From Pleurodeles waltl (taxonomy: Eukaryota > Chordata > Amphibia > Caudata > Salamandridae), in the NCBI RefSeq assembly GCF_031143425.1, contig NC_090447.1:848103760-848167759 (forward strand): a stretch of DNA of 64,000 bases, read 5' to 3'. The position numbers and the translations under genes were made by a program. Numbering within the stretch: position 1 is the first letter of the stretch; every line of letters begins with the position of its first letter. The notes below the pieces were generated by a model. The model made no database searches, was not told where the DNA came from, and worked only from the letters and a program-made list of their open reading frames with translations. This document shows, piece after piece, positions 31,611 to 44,557 of the stretch.

Positions 31611-32404
31611 TCCAGCGGCAAAGCCGAGGCGCCTACCCTGAAGAAGACCAAGGGGATAGCATACAGGAACCCATGCTGGAGGAGCTCCAACTCTTCAACA
31701 GGTCTGGGAGAGACAGCACAAGGACATTGGCTAAGCGACAGCCCTAGGAAACCCAGGCCCTCCCGTGTCTGCATCCGGCTCATCCAGGGGCAGTGTCTTG
31801 GACTTCGACACGGATGGTAGCATGCCCCTGTTCCCGACAATGACACCACAGACTGCGATTGAGTTGTTGGGGTGATGTGTGCGGTCCTGCGTCCACTCTC
31901 ACACATAACCTGCATAGTTGTATCCTTGACCAGGCACCGGAGGAAACCCCACCCCCTTACACTAGACTCTTGATGCTGCGGGCCCACCAGCATCGGTTGG
32001 CACTCAATGGTGTCACGCAGTGGTCCTCGGTCAAACATCCTGGTCGGCAGGGCTTCAACTGGGGCCTAGAGAACTGGCTCAGTTAGACCATGGTTATAGC
32101 CTACAATGTTAGCCTATGGCATGGTGGCCTGGGTTCGGGTCCAGAGATAGTTTACTCCATACCCATTGTGCACGTTACTTGCTCTGTGGTTGGACAAGGG
32201 CTCCCAGATGTTCAGGCACACTGTTTACTGTTGATTTTGTATTCTGGTATGAGAATTTTAATGGTCAAACAAACGTTTCTTCGCTGGACCGAGTATTTGG
32301 GAAGTTGTTTTTGTGTTTAGCCACTTCTGTCAGTATTATTGGTTTGGAGGGTACAGATTTCATGTATGAGCGATACTCCTTGCACAGTCTACAACCCTCA
32401 TGAT

Positions 32405-35400
32405 GAACAAGTGTCTGAATTGTTACAGTGTGTTCAAATGGAATGTATGGGGATTAGACTCTCATCATTAGCACCAATGCACAGACGTAACATACACCTA
32501 GCCTATCTTCCAGAAATATACCTCATAAACCCTAAGGCCCAAAAGCTGCGCCGGAAGTGGAGAGGACAGCTCTTCTCCACGACATACTCTGCTTATGCTC
32601 GAGGGGCCACAATCTGAGTGCGAGCGGGGGTACCTCTGCAAATATACGATTCCAAAGTCGACACACAAGGCTGTTACGTATTTCTGAAAGGGTGTCTGTA
32701 TGTGACACTTGTAGTGCTAGGATGTTTATATGCCCCTAATCAGGATTAGGACAAGTACTTTGCACATCTCACATCCATACTGACGGATTGGGCACATATA
32801 CCCTGGATCCTACAAGAGGACTGTAATACAGTTCTAGATATCCACCTAGACCACTCTCACTCCTCACTACTAACAGCAGCCCCAACCAAACAAGCCAAAA
32901 TGTTGCAACAATGGGTGCAAAGTTGGGGTCTTGCTGATGTATGGTGTAGCCGCCACAGTGGTTTCCAAGAGTACTCATTCTACCCACCCCCACACTCACT
33001 ACAATCCCGCCTTGACAAGTTCCTATGCTTATCCTTTCTATTACCAAAGCTTGCGCATGCCACATACCTAGGCAAAACACTATCCGACCACAACCTACTG
33101 GAAATCACTTCAACATTGGGGTAGACTTCCACCCCAGTTACAACATGGCGCCTTCAGCCCGCTAAAATCTTGCCTATACAAGTGATACGTATTTCTGAGA
33201 AAATGAAGGCACCACATCCCCCCGGCTGACCGAATGGGAGACATTTAAAGTTGTTGTTAGAGGGGCATCCATTAGTACAATAGTGGGTGCTAGGGCGGAT
33301 GTGCTGCGAGTAGAAAACAGTAGGTGCACTTCAACATCTGGCTCCGCTCAACCCGAGTAATGAGCTGCAACTACAGGAAGTTAATGTGACCTATGCTGAA
33401 CTTTCAGAACGCCTCAGAATTATTGATTACAGGACCTATACACAGAAAAGACATGCAGAAGCAGATAGGGCAGGCACGCTCCTAGCTGGGCTGTTACGCT
33501 GGAACTGGAACAATCACCAACGCCCATCCTAGCCCTACCGATCCCCTCAGGGGAAACCATAGTGATCCAGTCTGTCATTAACACGGCGTTCCAGGACTAC
33601 TATGCAGCTCTATACACCACTCCCCCTCCTTCTGACCGTGCACAGTTAGCGACGTTCCTAGACCACGTCCCACTACCAAGAGTACTGGAAACAGAGAGGA
33701 AATCCCTTAAGGCTCCAGTTTCCTCTCAGGAACTACAAGAAGCCATCAGGGCACTTGCCCACAATAAAACACCTGGCCCAGACGGCCTACCCGTGGAATT
33801 TTATTCCACCTATGCACATAAATTGATCCTGCATCTGGAGAAACTATATAATGCCTGTTTTACAGCAGGTATTCTCCCCCCAAGTACTCCAGAAGCATTG
33901 GTGACCTCTCTTTTAAAACACGGTATACACCATCTGACATGTCATCCTACAGGCCACTATCCTTATTAAACATAGAATAATTTTTTTTAAGTAAGATACT
34001 GGCAGCCCGTCAACTCGCCCTTCTTCCTCGTTTAGTCCACACAGACCAAAGCGCTTTTATACCTGGCCGAAACACCTCACTGAACACACACAGTCTATTT
34101 ATGCTAATGGGAGCTGCCAAGTGCCTTTATCCGCATGCCGGCTACCTTGCCTTGGACATAAAACAAGCATTTGACACCCTCAGCTGGGACTGCATGTTGG
34201 CAGTATAGGCAGAATTTGGGATACCAGCTGAATATATTAAATGGGTCCGGTTACTGTATACAGACCCAACTGCTAGAGCTCGAATGGGACGGCTCATTTC
34301 CTCCACCTATATTATTGCCTGGGGAACCAGGCATGGATGCCCCTATGCCTGCTCCTATTTGGGCTAGCGATGGAACCTCTGGCTCATGCTATCCGGCGCA
34401 CAGCCGATAGTTGGGGTATCACACTAAATCACATGGTTCACTTGATACCTGTTTACGCAGACAACATGATCCTATATTATAAAGACGTATGAACCAACCT
34501 GGCCTTGGCTGCAGACATATTATCAGGATTCGACAACCTCTGGTCTGCGAGTCAATGCTGATAAATCAAATGTATTCTCCTTTAACGATACCTACACTGA
34601 CCTGAATGTGCGCTTTGGTGCTCTCCACATTAAGATAGTTCCAACCTGCTTTCGATACCTTGGCATCCACTTATACATATACCAACCCGACATACTGGCA
34701 GGCAACCTGCATAAAGCTAATGCAGGGGCCCGATCACAGGTAGCCTTCTGGTCCACACTTCCACTGTCCATGGTTAGTCGCCAAGCATTGGCAAAAACGG
34801 TAATGCTGCCACACTTACTGTATTACTTTGCAAACCTACCAATTGATGTGCCGGCCCAAACATTTAAGACTATCAGCTCCATACTAACAGACCTGATTTA
34901 GGGTGGGAGTCACCGGAGAGTGAGCCTTCAGAAACTGCAGAGGGTGGACTGGGAGCCCCAGATTTCAAAGCCTGTTGCATAGCTGTTCAATTGCAATGAC
35001 TCCCATATTGGCTAGCTAGCCGCATTTTGGAGGAGACAGAGTACACTGGGGACATGTTCTGACGTAGAAGGTTACACCAGCTGTTATGTCCTGGTCCGGA
35101 AGCACTCACCACAAACTCTAATCTCCTGATTCGTACGGCCTTTGCATACTGGAAGATGGCACTATGGTACAAAACTCTTCAGACCCCTGCGAACCAAGTA
35201 TCCCGCTGTGCGGACTGCCAACATCTATAGGCACTCTATCTGCTTGTATGTTGTACCCTTGGGAACATGATGGGCCACGAACGCTGGGAGACCTCTTCAG
35301 TGAGGGCACCCTAATGTCCCACATAGACTTCTCACAAACTCACGGACTCCCTGACACACTGTTCCTTACCCATACCAGCGTTTTGGCTTATGTTCGTAAA

Positions 35401-35640
35401 TACTGGGCGCCAGAGGGCACAGAACCACAAACAAATTAACTATTGCAGGCTCTACATACCATGGGACATGGCAGGCGCCTGGTCTGGTGGCTGTACCAAG
35501 GTCTTCGGGCACTCCTCCAAATACCACTCAACTTGCTTAAATCAAGATAGGAGTTGGACATACACAGAGAGTTTACTGATAAAGAATGGAGATTTCTCCT
35601 AAGATATGCCAAGAAACTCTCCCCAACACACAATTTAAGT
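32405..35640 (+). pseudogene. L1 ORF2 relic (endonuclease and reverse transcriptase)
   Basis: Traces of endonuclease lie at 32430-33120. The RT start is open at 33562-33969 with HNKTPGPDGLPVEFY and LYNACFTAGILPPS. Then SAFIPGRNTSLNTHSLFML and LALDIKQAFDTLSWD follow (about 34050-34195). The catalytic box reads YADN at 34452-34463 instead of YADD, and stops surround it. The C-terminal region has CFRYLGIHLY and WSTLPLSMVSRQALAKTVMLP (34640-34810), typical of L1. It cannot encode an active enzyme. Confidence 0.85.
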
Positions 35641-36590
35641 TTATATTCTTTCTGATACTGCATTGTGCATACCTCTAACCCCACAGGCTCAGTGTGATGT
35701 TTCCCAGGGCCACTGTACATTGCTCCCAGTGCCACTTCACAGATGCACACGTTATGCTTATGATGTGGCCATGCTCCAGGCTCACCATTTACTTGTCTGA
35801 GGTGGGGGGCATTGCTTTCCAAATTAACAGGCAAGAATAATTGGAAAACAACTGAATACTGTGCTCTGGACCTCTCTCCTGAACACACCAGCTCCAAAGT
35901 CACTGTGTGCTTCATAGATTTGACTCTCCTCTTAGCAAAGCGCGAGCTAACTATACACTGGAAATCCTCACAAATACCGCCACTAACTCAATGGCGCAAT
36001 GAAGTTACACAATGGGGACAGGCCTAAAGTGCAGCAGTAAGTCACGAAGAATAGAGGGGACTCCGTAAGGGGCCGATTTCAATGCAATGGGATGCCATAC
36101 TGGAAGTATTTTGTGTAGTAGATGAGGATGTATAAGATGGGACCTCCTGATTTGCACTATTCCTCTCCCCTCACGGTACAACCTTGCATAGCCCTGCTAC
36201 CTCACTTCTCCAAAACCACCTCAGTCATCCCCCCTATTATCCAGACACTTAGGGGTTACAAGATTGTTCAATGAGTATTGGATAACTCACGAGAACTAGC
36301 ACACGTGAATAGGATACCTACGTCACCTTACTATGGCTCACTGGACTCCTCCATACACACATTATCACTATCGGACGACAAAGCAGCAGACAGTAGAAGG
36401 GGGTGGGGCAGGGATTGTTTGTTTACAAGTTGTTAATGTTACATTTATGATTCAAAATTGATTAACAAAATAACTAATCATATGCCAGAGAAAACGAAAC
36501 ATGACGTAATACCACTCTGCTACTCTATTGACTGAAACCTATAAACATGTGATGTATAAATGCAATAAAATTTGTGTTAAAAAAATCCAT

Positions 36591-37800
36591 GGGTCGATTC
36601 ACAAGAACACCCATACTCCATGGGACGACTTTACTAAGCCTCGCAAATTTGACTTTGCTTGGCTAAGTAAATCCCAAAAGATATTTTGTCAGCAGTAGGT
36701 CAAAAAAGTGATGCAACACTGACACAAAATATTAGTAAATCTGAACAATAATCTAATTAGTTAGTTATTGCATTGCTAGTGGACTGTAGACTCTTTTGGA
36801 GGAACCAGGATGAAGGGGGAGCTAGGCTGGAAGAAGAAAATAGAACGCTAAAGGTCAAGATAAAGAGGGAGGGAAGATAAAATAGAAGACAAGAACATTT
36901 ACAGTGAAAAATGGGGGTAGGCTTCGCAGGGAAATGTGTGCGTACTGAATAAGAACACTCCTAAAGTAATTGAATTCTGTAAATAGAGGTCTAGTTTTCC
37001 CCATAGGTGTTTAGAGTGGATACTTTTAAAACTGCCAGGGTTAAAATTGCTGTCATCATGATAGTTATCAACATTTGTTATAAAGCACACATTTGCCCAC
37101 CAGTTATGTAATTAAATATTCATAGAGCTCTTCTGCTCATAGAAAACAGTGTTGATTCTGATTGTTAACAATAAGTCCACAAGCCAAAAGTCATGGTCAT
37201 TAAGTTTAGCTGGGTGGACAGGTTCCATGGGTCTAAAATAATATTACAAAAGCTGACAGTGAATTTGAAGTGGACAATTTCATTAAACATTTGTTTAATC
37301 TTTGTCCATAAATATGTCATTCTTTTAACAGAAAACTGAAATGCTCTCTTGAAACTTGGGGGATTTGCATCAATTGGAAAATCAGATATATAAAGAACAA
37401 ACTAAACTTTTAATTATTATTTTGTTGACTTATACTTCATCAAGTCAGAAACCAATTAAAATGCCTAGTACACTGAAGTGACTGATCAAATATTGCCTTA
37501 AAATAAAACACAGGATGATCGTTGACTGGATTTCAAAAATAAAAAAAATCCTGCATAAGTGGATAGGACTAATTCCGACTAAAGACTAATCACTTTTTAT
37601 GTTTAATTCACATCAAGTGCAATATGTATGCACAGATGTGGGTCCCATGTTCACTGTGCCACTGGAACCAAGCTGCACATGACTGAGGACGCCCAACTAG
37701 GCTGAAACCAGTCTTAGGTTGCTTGTGTTTCAGTTCTGAGAGGACCTTACTTGGCAATTAGGGCAAAGTTGACTTGCATATAACTGGATCTTATATGAGG
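36591..37800. other. Non-coding, no recognisable features
   Basis: AT-rich sequence with no motif-bearing frame on either strand. It may be old repeats beyond recognition. Confidence 0.4.
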
Positions 37801-37804
37801 TGGT

Positions 37805-39990
37805 CTAGTGGATGTAGGAAAGTACTCTCTTTCCTGGCATGGTTACGCCCATTTTCTGCCTGTCGTCACTGTGTTTGACTGTGTTCACTGGGATCCTGCT
37901 AAGCAGGACCCTAGTGATTATGCTCTCTCCCTTCACACTTTGTTACTTGAACGACACACACCCCTCATTTGGCATACTGGTGCCTCCATGTAAGTCCCTA
38001 GTATATCGTACCCGGGTACCAGGGCATTAGGGTAGCAGGGGACCCCCATGCGCTGCAGCATGTATTATGCCACCCATGGGGAGCCCATGCAAAGTGTATC
38101 TACAGGCCTGCCATTGCCGACTGCGTGAAAGGGTGCATGCACCCTTTTCACTACAGGTCACTGCATCAGGTCACTATAAGTCACCCCTATGGTAGGTTCT
38201 CCAAGCCCAGAGGGCAGGGTGCAAGTACCTGTGTGTGAGGGTACCCCTGCCCTGGCAGAGGTGCCTCCAAAAGCTCCAGTTCCATTTCCTGAACTTCATG
38301 AGTGTGGGGATGCCATTTTATGCTTGTAATGGACATAGGTCACTACCTGTGTCCAACTACATAATGGTAACTCCGAACCTGAGCATGTTTGATATCAAAC
38401 ACATCGGAATCATACCCCAATAATGTTGCCAGTATTGGAAGTATGATTCCATGCACTCAGTGGGCTCCTTACAGGACCCACAGTATTGCTCCTACCAGCC
38501 TTCTGAGGTTTTCCAGGCAGCCCAAGCTACTGCCACCTCTCAGACAGGTTTATGCCCTCCTGCTGCTTGAAGAGCTCAAGCTCAGGACTCTGCTTGCAAC
38601 ATTGTTTCCATGGCTCCTTCCAGCTTCTGCAACATTTCCCCGGCTGTGCATCCTCTGAGGACAGCAAGCCTTCAGTCTGCATGAGAAAGAAGAAGGAATC
38701 TCCCTTGGAGAGAAGTTGTCACTCCCCAGCATCCGCAGGCACCCAACTGCACAACGACCCCTAGTCCCTGCTCTGGTGCAAAACTGTAAAATGGAAAGGG
38801 GAGTGACCACTCCCCTGTCCATCACCACCCCAGGGGTGGTGCTCAGAGCTCCTCCAGAGGGCCCCTGGGTTCTGCCATCTTGTTTCAAAGTTTGGCAGGG
38901 AACTCTGGGAGCATCTGAGTGGCCAGGCAGGTGACGTCAGAGCCCCCTTCTGATAAGTGCTTACCTGGTTAAGTGACCAATCCCCCTTTCTCAGCTATTT
39001 AGGGTCTCTCTCTTGGGTGGGTCCTCAGATTCTGCTTGCAGACTCCAGCAGGATTCCTCTGCAACCTCCACTTCGACTTCTGGCCACTGGATTGCGACTG
39101 GGCCCTCTAGGAACCAACAACGTTTCAATCCACAAAGAAGACTTTTCTGCAACTTTGTTTCCACAGCTCCCGCCAGTTTTGCAACATTTCCCCAACCATG
39201 CGTCCCCAGAGGACAACCACTTGCCAGCTTGCACAAGAAGAAGAAAGAATCTCCCTTGGAGTGAAGGAGTCACTCCCCTGCATCCGCAGGCACCTGCTGC
39301 AACGACGACCGGCTGCGTGGCTCTCTTCTCATCCTGAGCTGCGTGGATCTTGCATCACAGGTGGTAGTCCGGAGTAGTCCTCTTGGTCCTCTCTGCCAGC
39401 TGTCCAACTTTTGTGGAGGTAAGCCTTTACCTTCCCACGCAGGACAGTACTCCTGTGCACCACGTCTCTTGCAGCTACCAAGGCTTTTTGGCATCTTCTC
39501 CAAGGGATCCTCAGCGTCCTTGTAGCCCCAGACCTCAGCACTCCTTCCTGCGACGCACAGCCCTCTGCTTGCTTCTCCTGCGGATTGGGACCCTTCTCCA
39601 GTTGTGCTGCGTGGGCTCCTCTGCGACTCCTGGTTCCTCTTCCAGTGGTTCTCCTGTGGGGGCTGCCTTTTCTTCTGTGGACTCTCAGCCTTGCTGAGGG
39701 TCTCCCTAGGGCTTTCTCCATGGGTTGAGTACTCCTGGACCTTTCTGGTACCGGCAGCTCCACTTTTGTTTTACAGCGACTTCTGCCTTTGCCAAGGCTT
39801 GTTGATGGCTCCTCCATGTACCCGGACCGACTTCAATCATCCGTCAGGCGTGGGATGACGACTGAACCCTCCAGGAACTCGCCACCTGCTACAGGGCGGC
39901 ATTCCTGACCGTCTTCATCCTACTGTCGACCAACTCCTGCAACCAAAGAAGGGTGGGTAGTAGTTCCTGTCCCCCCCGGACACTTCTGTG
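37805..39990. repeat. Unclassified dispersed repeat, copy 1
   Basis: About 2.2 kb without coding motifs. The part at 38020-38230 matches 58180-58330 in inverted orientation (GTCACCCCTATGGTAGG against CCTACCTTAGGGGTGAC, with GCACCCTGCCCT near both). The internal part has a direct duplication (38593-38757 and 39146-39308). It could be the 5' region of the adjoining LINE or a separate LTR-like element; not resolved. Confidence 0.5.
38593..39308. repeat. Internal direct duplication in the unclassified repeat
   Basis: About 165 bases at 38593-38757 recur at 39146-39308. Shared words include TTCTGCAACATTTCCCC/TTTTGCAACATTTCCCC, GAATCTCCCTTGGAG and GCATCCGCAGGCACC. The copies have diverged. Confidence 0.7.
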
Positions 39991-40009
39991 ACTTGCTCCC
40001 CTTCTTCCA

Positions 40010-41480
40010 TAGGTCTTCCTCTTCAAGAATCCACCATCTTCTCTTTTCGAGACAAGCGCAGGACATAGCTAAACAATTTCAGTCTTTTATGATAGAAGTA
40101 AATAACTGGGTGCACCGTAACTGGTTTAAGATGAATAGAGACAAGACTGAGGTCATCATCTTTGGGGCCAGTTCTTCTATTTGGGATTCAAACTGGTGGC
40201 CGGAGTCATGTGGAACACTACCTGTCCCTTCAGCCGCAGTTAAAAACCTTGGAGTTGTTTGTGACTCTGCCTTAACCTCTGATACCCAGGTCAACAAAAT
40301 CACCAATTCCTGCATCTGGATTATTAAGATGCTTAAGAAAATCCTCCCTTTTATACCTCAGGACCTGAGAGCAATGGTAGTTCTAGCCTTGATTGGATCC
40401 AGACTGGACTACTGTAATGCTCTTTATCTTAACATCAATCAAGCCTCACTAAATAAGTTGCAACTTATTCAAAACCAAAGCGCGCATCTGTTTCTGGGTC
40501 TAGACAAGTTCGCATCTGTCAAAGATAGTCTGAATGAACTTCATTGGCTACCGATTAGGAAGCACATTACTTTTCAAACATTGGGGGTGATTCTGAGCTT
40601 GGCGGGCGGCTAAGCGGGAACCGCCAGAAGACCGTACCGCGGTCAAAAGACCGCGGCGGTCATTCTGGGTTTCCCACTGGGCTGGCGGGCGACCGCCGAA
40701 AGTCCGTCCGCCAGCCCAGCGGGAAACACCCTTCCCACGAGGACGCCGGCTCAGAATGGAGCCGGCGGAGTGGGAAGGTGCGACGGGTGCAGTTGCACCT
40801 GTCGCGAATTTCAGTGTCTGCAGAGCAGACACTGAAATTCTTTGTGGGGCCCTCTTACGGGGGCCCCTGCAGTGCCCATGCCATTGGCATGGGCACTGCA
40901 GGGGCCCCCAGGGGCCCCGCGGCACCCCCTACCGCCATCCTGTTCCCGGCGGGAGAACCGCCAGGAACAGGATGGCAGTAGGGGGTGTCAGAATCCCATG
41001 GAGGATTCTCAAGGGCAGCGGAAAGTCGGCGGGACACCGCCGACTTTCCGTTTCTGGCCGCGGCTGAACCGCCGCGGTCAGAATGCCCAGCGGTGCCTGT
41101 TGGCGGTGCTACCGCGGTCGTTCGCCCTGGCGGTTTTTACCGCCAGGGTTAGAATGACCCCCATTGTGTCTAGCTCACAAGTCCCTCTATTACAGGGTCC
41201 TGATTGGCCTTTTCCATCAATCAAGTGGTACATACCTAGATAGACCCTCCGATCAGCTGATCTGAAGTTAGCCTAGGCTGCTAGGACTAAGAAAGTGAAA
41301 TGGGGGGACAGAGCTTTTTCAGCAGCTACTGTCAAACTATGGAATTCCCTCCCCTCGAAAATGAGGAATATCCCCTTCCTGCTGCTTTTTCGCAAACAAC
41401 TTAAAACCTGGCTAGTTCTGTCCTAATTAAGAGCAACTGCAGAATTCTGATTTTGCCTTTATAGAGCTTTGACACCTATG
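40010..41480 (+). pseudogene. L2/CR1-type LINE Pol C-terminal relic, split by a MITE
   Basis: The open part at 39993-40582 encodes the end of a non-LTR reverse transcriptase: WFKMNRDKTEVIIFGAS, AAVKNLGVVCDSALTSD, ALIGSRLDYCNALYLNIN, LQLIQNQSAHL and LNELHWLPIRKHITFQT, a string diagnostic of L2/CR1-like LINEs. After the MITE it resumes with RAFSAATVKLWNSLPSKMRN and FRKQLKTWLVLS (about 41310-41424), the usual C-terminus. RT catalytic motifs are absent (5' truncated). ATACATACATAC at 41508-41519 may be the 3' tail. Confidence 0.85.
40583..41162. mobile_element. Harbinger-like MITE made of serial palindromes, 580 bp
   Basis: Termini GGGGGTGATTCTGAG and (reversed) GGGGGTCATTCTAACC, flanked by ATT at 40580-40582 and 41163-41165. 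The interior is a chain of about ten perfect or near-perfect palindromes, for example at 40637-40656, 40744-40767, 40780-40805, 40806-40840, 40860-40908 (23-base arms), 40925-40986, 41021-41050 and 41125-41148. It interrupts the LINE C-terminal region. No coding capacity; presumably moved by Harbinger transposase. Confidence 0.85.
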
Positions 41481-41607
41481 GTCGAAATGCGCTTTATCTA
41501 ATACTATATACATACATACACCACGTCAGCTTCCTACAGTTGGCAAATAAATAATGGGTTGGAATGCTACTGTGAGTGATTGCTAGTAATTATACTATTC
41601 TAATAGA

Positions 41608-42191
41608 GACTTCTATCCACAGATTTCTCACCTTACAATATTTCCTAGGTGTCAGTTGGATCTGGAAAATCTTGAGCAGTACCTCTGCATCTGTAAATGG
41701 TGTTGGCGGCTCTGCGTTGACGTCTCCTGCGTCGGAAGCAATGTGAAGGATGCCCATATAGACTCCACTCTGTCGAGCTCATGTTGTGCCCTTTTTTCCT
41801 ACACTAACAAATCAAATCCAAACAGCTATCTCTGTCACTTTTTTGCTGTCTTTTTTTTTTAGCTATTACTCCCAGTGTGCTATCAACATATCAGCCAACA
41901 AACCTATAAGCTTCAAGCTTTGTGGAGAATGTCACAGACAGACGTCTGTTTCTACTCCCCACTTGGTCTGTCTTTGGAGTCGGACCACAACTCCATGACC
42001 TCTGACCACTGTCGGTCGATGCACCCGCAGGCGATCTGGGAGTGAGCAATGATCCTCTTAGATGTGTGGGAGATTTCAGGCCCAGTCATGGAGTTGGCCT
42101 CATGATCGGTTGCCTTGCTAGTGCTTCTAAGCCTTGCTCCCGCTGTGGACCCAGAGACTGGGTCTGCTCCACGCCTTCCTGAATTATATGA
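41608..42191 (+). mobile_element. DIRS relic E, part 1 (left end and gag start)
   Basis: TCCACAGATTTCTCACCTTA and CTAGGTGTCAG resemble the left terminal repeat of B and C. Further on FKLCGECHRQTSVSTPHLVCLW (about 41908-41975) resembles the Gag Cys/His cluster of B. The relic stops at 42191 where copy C begins and resumes at 54630 after copy D. It is old and heavily mutated. Confidence 0.7.
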
Positions 42192-42370
42192 TTCTGATGG
42201 ATACAACTACCTGTGGATTCCTCACCTAATGAATACTGCCATGGCGCCAGCATTCGACGGAAATCTTCTTACTAGTCTCTGCACGTCGACGAGGACGTCA
42301 CTCTAGCCCACGCGACGCCGTCTGACGTCATACAGGCAATAAGAGGTCCTCGACGACGTGCGGACGTCAG
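42192..42370. repeat. DIRS left inverted terminal repeat, copy C
   Basis: Almost identical to the left repeat of copy B; inverted match to 47946-48152. Confidence 0.92.
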
Positions 42371-42464
42371 TTCCCTTTTTTCCGTGCATTCGAAACGGTT
42401 ATCTTCGAGGGAGCAACTGTTACTTTTGTGGTTACAGTGTATTTTTGCTGCGTAGTCTTTCGCT

Positions 42465-44557
42465 GTGGTAATAATGTCGCAGAGAAAGTCTGGATTCAAG
42501 CCTTGTCGTGAGTGTGGAGGCAAGATGTCGGTGACGGATCCTCATTCCGATTGCCTTTGGTGTTTGAGCTCCGACCACGACGTCTCGACTTGTGATTCAT
42601 GCCAGCACATGAATCCAAAGGCCCTCAAGGAACGTGAGGCGAAGCTGTTTATGGCGAAATCGAAGGAGAAGCATCACAAGAAGTCTTCTTCTCCAAGACA
42701 TCGGCGTCATCGAGACTCCCGGTGCCGTAGAGAATCTCGGCGTCATTCGAAGGAGACTCGTTCCAGGTCTTCGGATCGGCGCCGAAGGACATGGGAGATC
42801 AGTCCCACGGTTACGCCGCATCCTTCGACGCCGTTGCCCTCTCCGGCGTCTCCAACTTCACCTGGACAGGCGTCGGTGATTGAGGTATTGGAGCCTCAGG
42901 TGTTTTCTCCGGCGTTGCAGACGTCGAGGCCGGCGCCGGGTCGCCTCCGAGACAGGCACCCCAGTATCCGGCTTTTCCCACCCTTGGAGCCGATAGTTCC
43001 GCATTCTTGAATGGGATGTATGCCATCTTCCAACAGATGGCTCCAGGGGGTGCTCCGGCTGGGCCTTTGGCCTTTTCATTGGGTGATCCTGCGCCTCTAC
43101 GGCCGGCACCCTTTATGCCCTTTCTCCCTTTTGGGAACGTGGGCTCGGCGCCAGTGTCGGCGCCGGTGGCCGCTCCGGTGGTTTCAGAGGGATTGGCCCC
43201 GGGGATTTCCATCCCGTCGACGTCGACGTCGGGATTTCGGCCTGTGACTCCGGTGGGTCCATCTGCTTCAACTGCTCTTTCGTCGGCGCCGAAGTTACCT
43301 GTGGCGCCGGACGCGGCATCGGTGGCTTCTGAAGATCGGCGCCGATCTTCGACTTCGGCGGAGGCATTGTCGACTCCGCGTATTGAACAAAGGCTTCATT
43401 CGAGGATACGTGCTCTCCGTGTATTAGAGGAGCAGGAGTACCAACGAGCCCTGGAGGAAGGAGAGCTAGAGGACTCGGGTGATGGGCTGCGTGGTCTGGA
43501 GTCGGCCAGTGGGCTGGACACTTCCCCTGAGTGGGATCTTTCGTCCCCGGGAGAATACACTGAGGAGGCTGCTTCCTTTCATGCAGTAGTACGGAAGGCA
43601 GCTAGTTTTTTGGACCTGCCTTTGCCGGTGGTGGAGGCTAAACAAAACCTTCTAACAGAGGTGCTACATCCGGCCTCAGCTGCGGCGGAGCCTCTTTTGC
43701 CATTTAATGACGCTCTGCTGGATCCGGTGTTAGAGGTGTGGAAGAGGCCGGCATCTTCCCCAGCAGTTCACAGAGCCGTGGCCAGGAGGTATCGGGCGGC
43801 TCCGACTGACCCTGGTTTTCTGTCTAGGCACCCTACGCCGGAGAGCTTGGTGGTGCAGGCCTCCTGTTCATCTAAGTCAGCGCCTGGTTCTTTCCCGACG
43901 GTGCCTGGGGACAGAGATTCAAAGAAACTAGAGGCGCAGTCCAAGAAGATTTTTTCGTCCTGCAGTCTGGCGTTGAAGGCCACCAACGCAACCTGTATCC
44001 TGGGGAGGTATATTCATGCTCTGATGGATGACATTTCCTCATCATTTACAGAGCTTCCCCAGGGTCTTTTGGATCTTGTTTCAAATGCCCAGGCTGCTGC
44101 GACCCAGATTATCCAGACGGGACTGGATACCACCGACTCGGTAGCCAGAGCAATGGGCACAACTGTGGTGGCAAGGAGACAGGCCTGGCTCCGTAACTCG
44201 GGCTTTTCTGCGGATGTACAGTCCACATTGTTGGATCTCCAGTTTGATGGGGACAAACTGTTTGGAGCCAAGGCTGATTCGGCCTTGGAACGTTTTAAGG
44301 AGAGCAGGGCCACGGCTAAGTCTTTAGGGCTCCAAGCTCCTTCTTCCACGGCCTCTTCCAGATTTTTCAGGAGGTTTCGTGGATTTGGGCGTGGCTCTTC
44401 CTCCTCTTCCTTTCGGGGAAGATATCAGCAACCTGCCTCTTCCCATCCCTATAGATCTTTTAGGGGGAGAGGTAGGGTCCGCACCAGAGGAGCCTCTCAG
44501 CAGCACTCTGCCTCTTCCTCATCCTCTGGCGGGGTGCAGCAGGGGAAGCAGCCTTAG
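42465..44557 (+). pseudogene. DIRS Gag-like ORF1, copy C (frameshifted)
   Basis: Same protein as in copy B, with the N-terminal Cys/His cluster and basic region open from 42465 to 43010. A one-base deletion near 42942 (CGCCGGGTC where B has CGTCGGGGTC) shifts the frame. The correct frame continues from about 42945 and is open to TAG at 44555-44557. It has Trp where B has a stop. A 9-base insertion of TCC-rich sequence near 44398-44412 lengthens the C-terminal Ser/Gly/Arg tail. Confidence 0.88.

Larger units (their letters stand above)
30850..36590 (+). mobile_element. L1-type LINE relic, plus strand, near full length
   Basis: ORF1 (coiled coil, RRM-like, C-terminal domain), ORF2 (endonuclease, reverse transcriptase, C-terminal region) and a 3' end with AATAAAATTTGTG followed by an A run (36561-36585). 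Both ORFs carry many stops and frameshifts. The 5' boundary is approximate. Confidence 0.85.
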
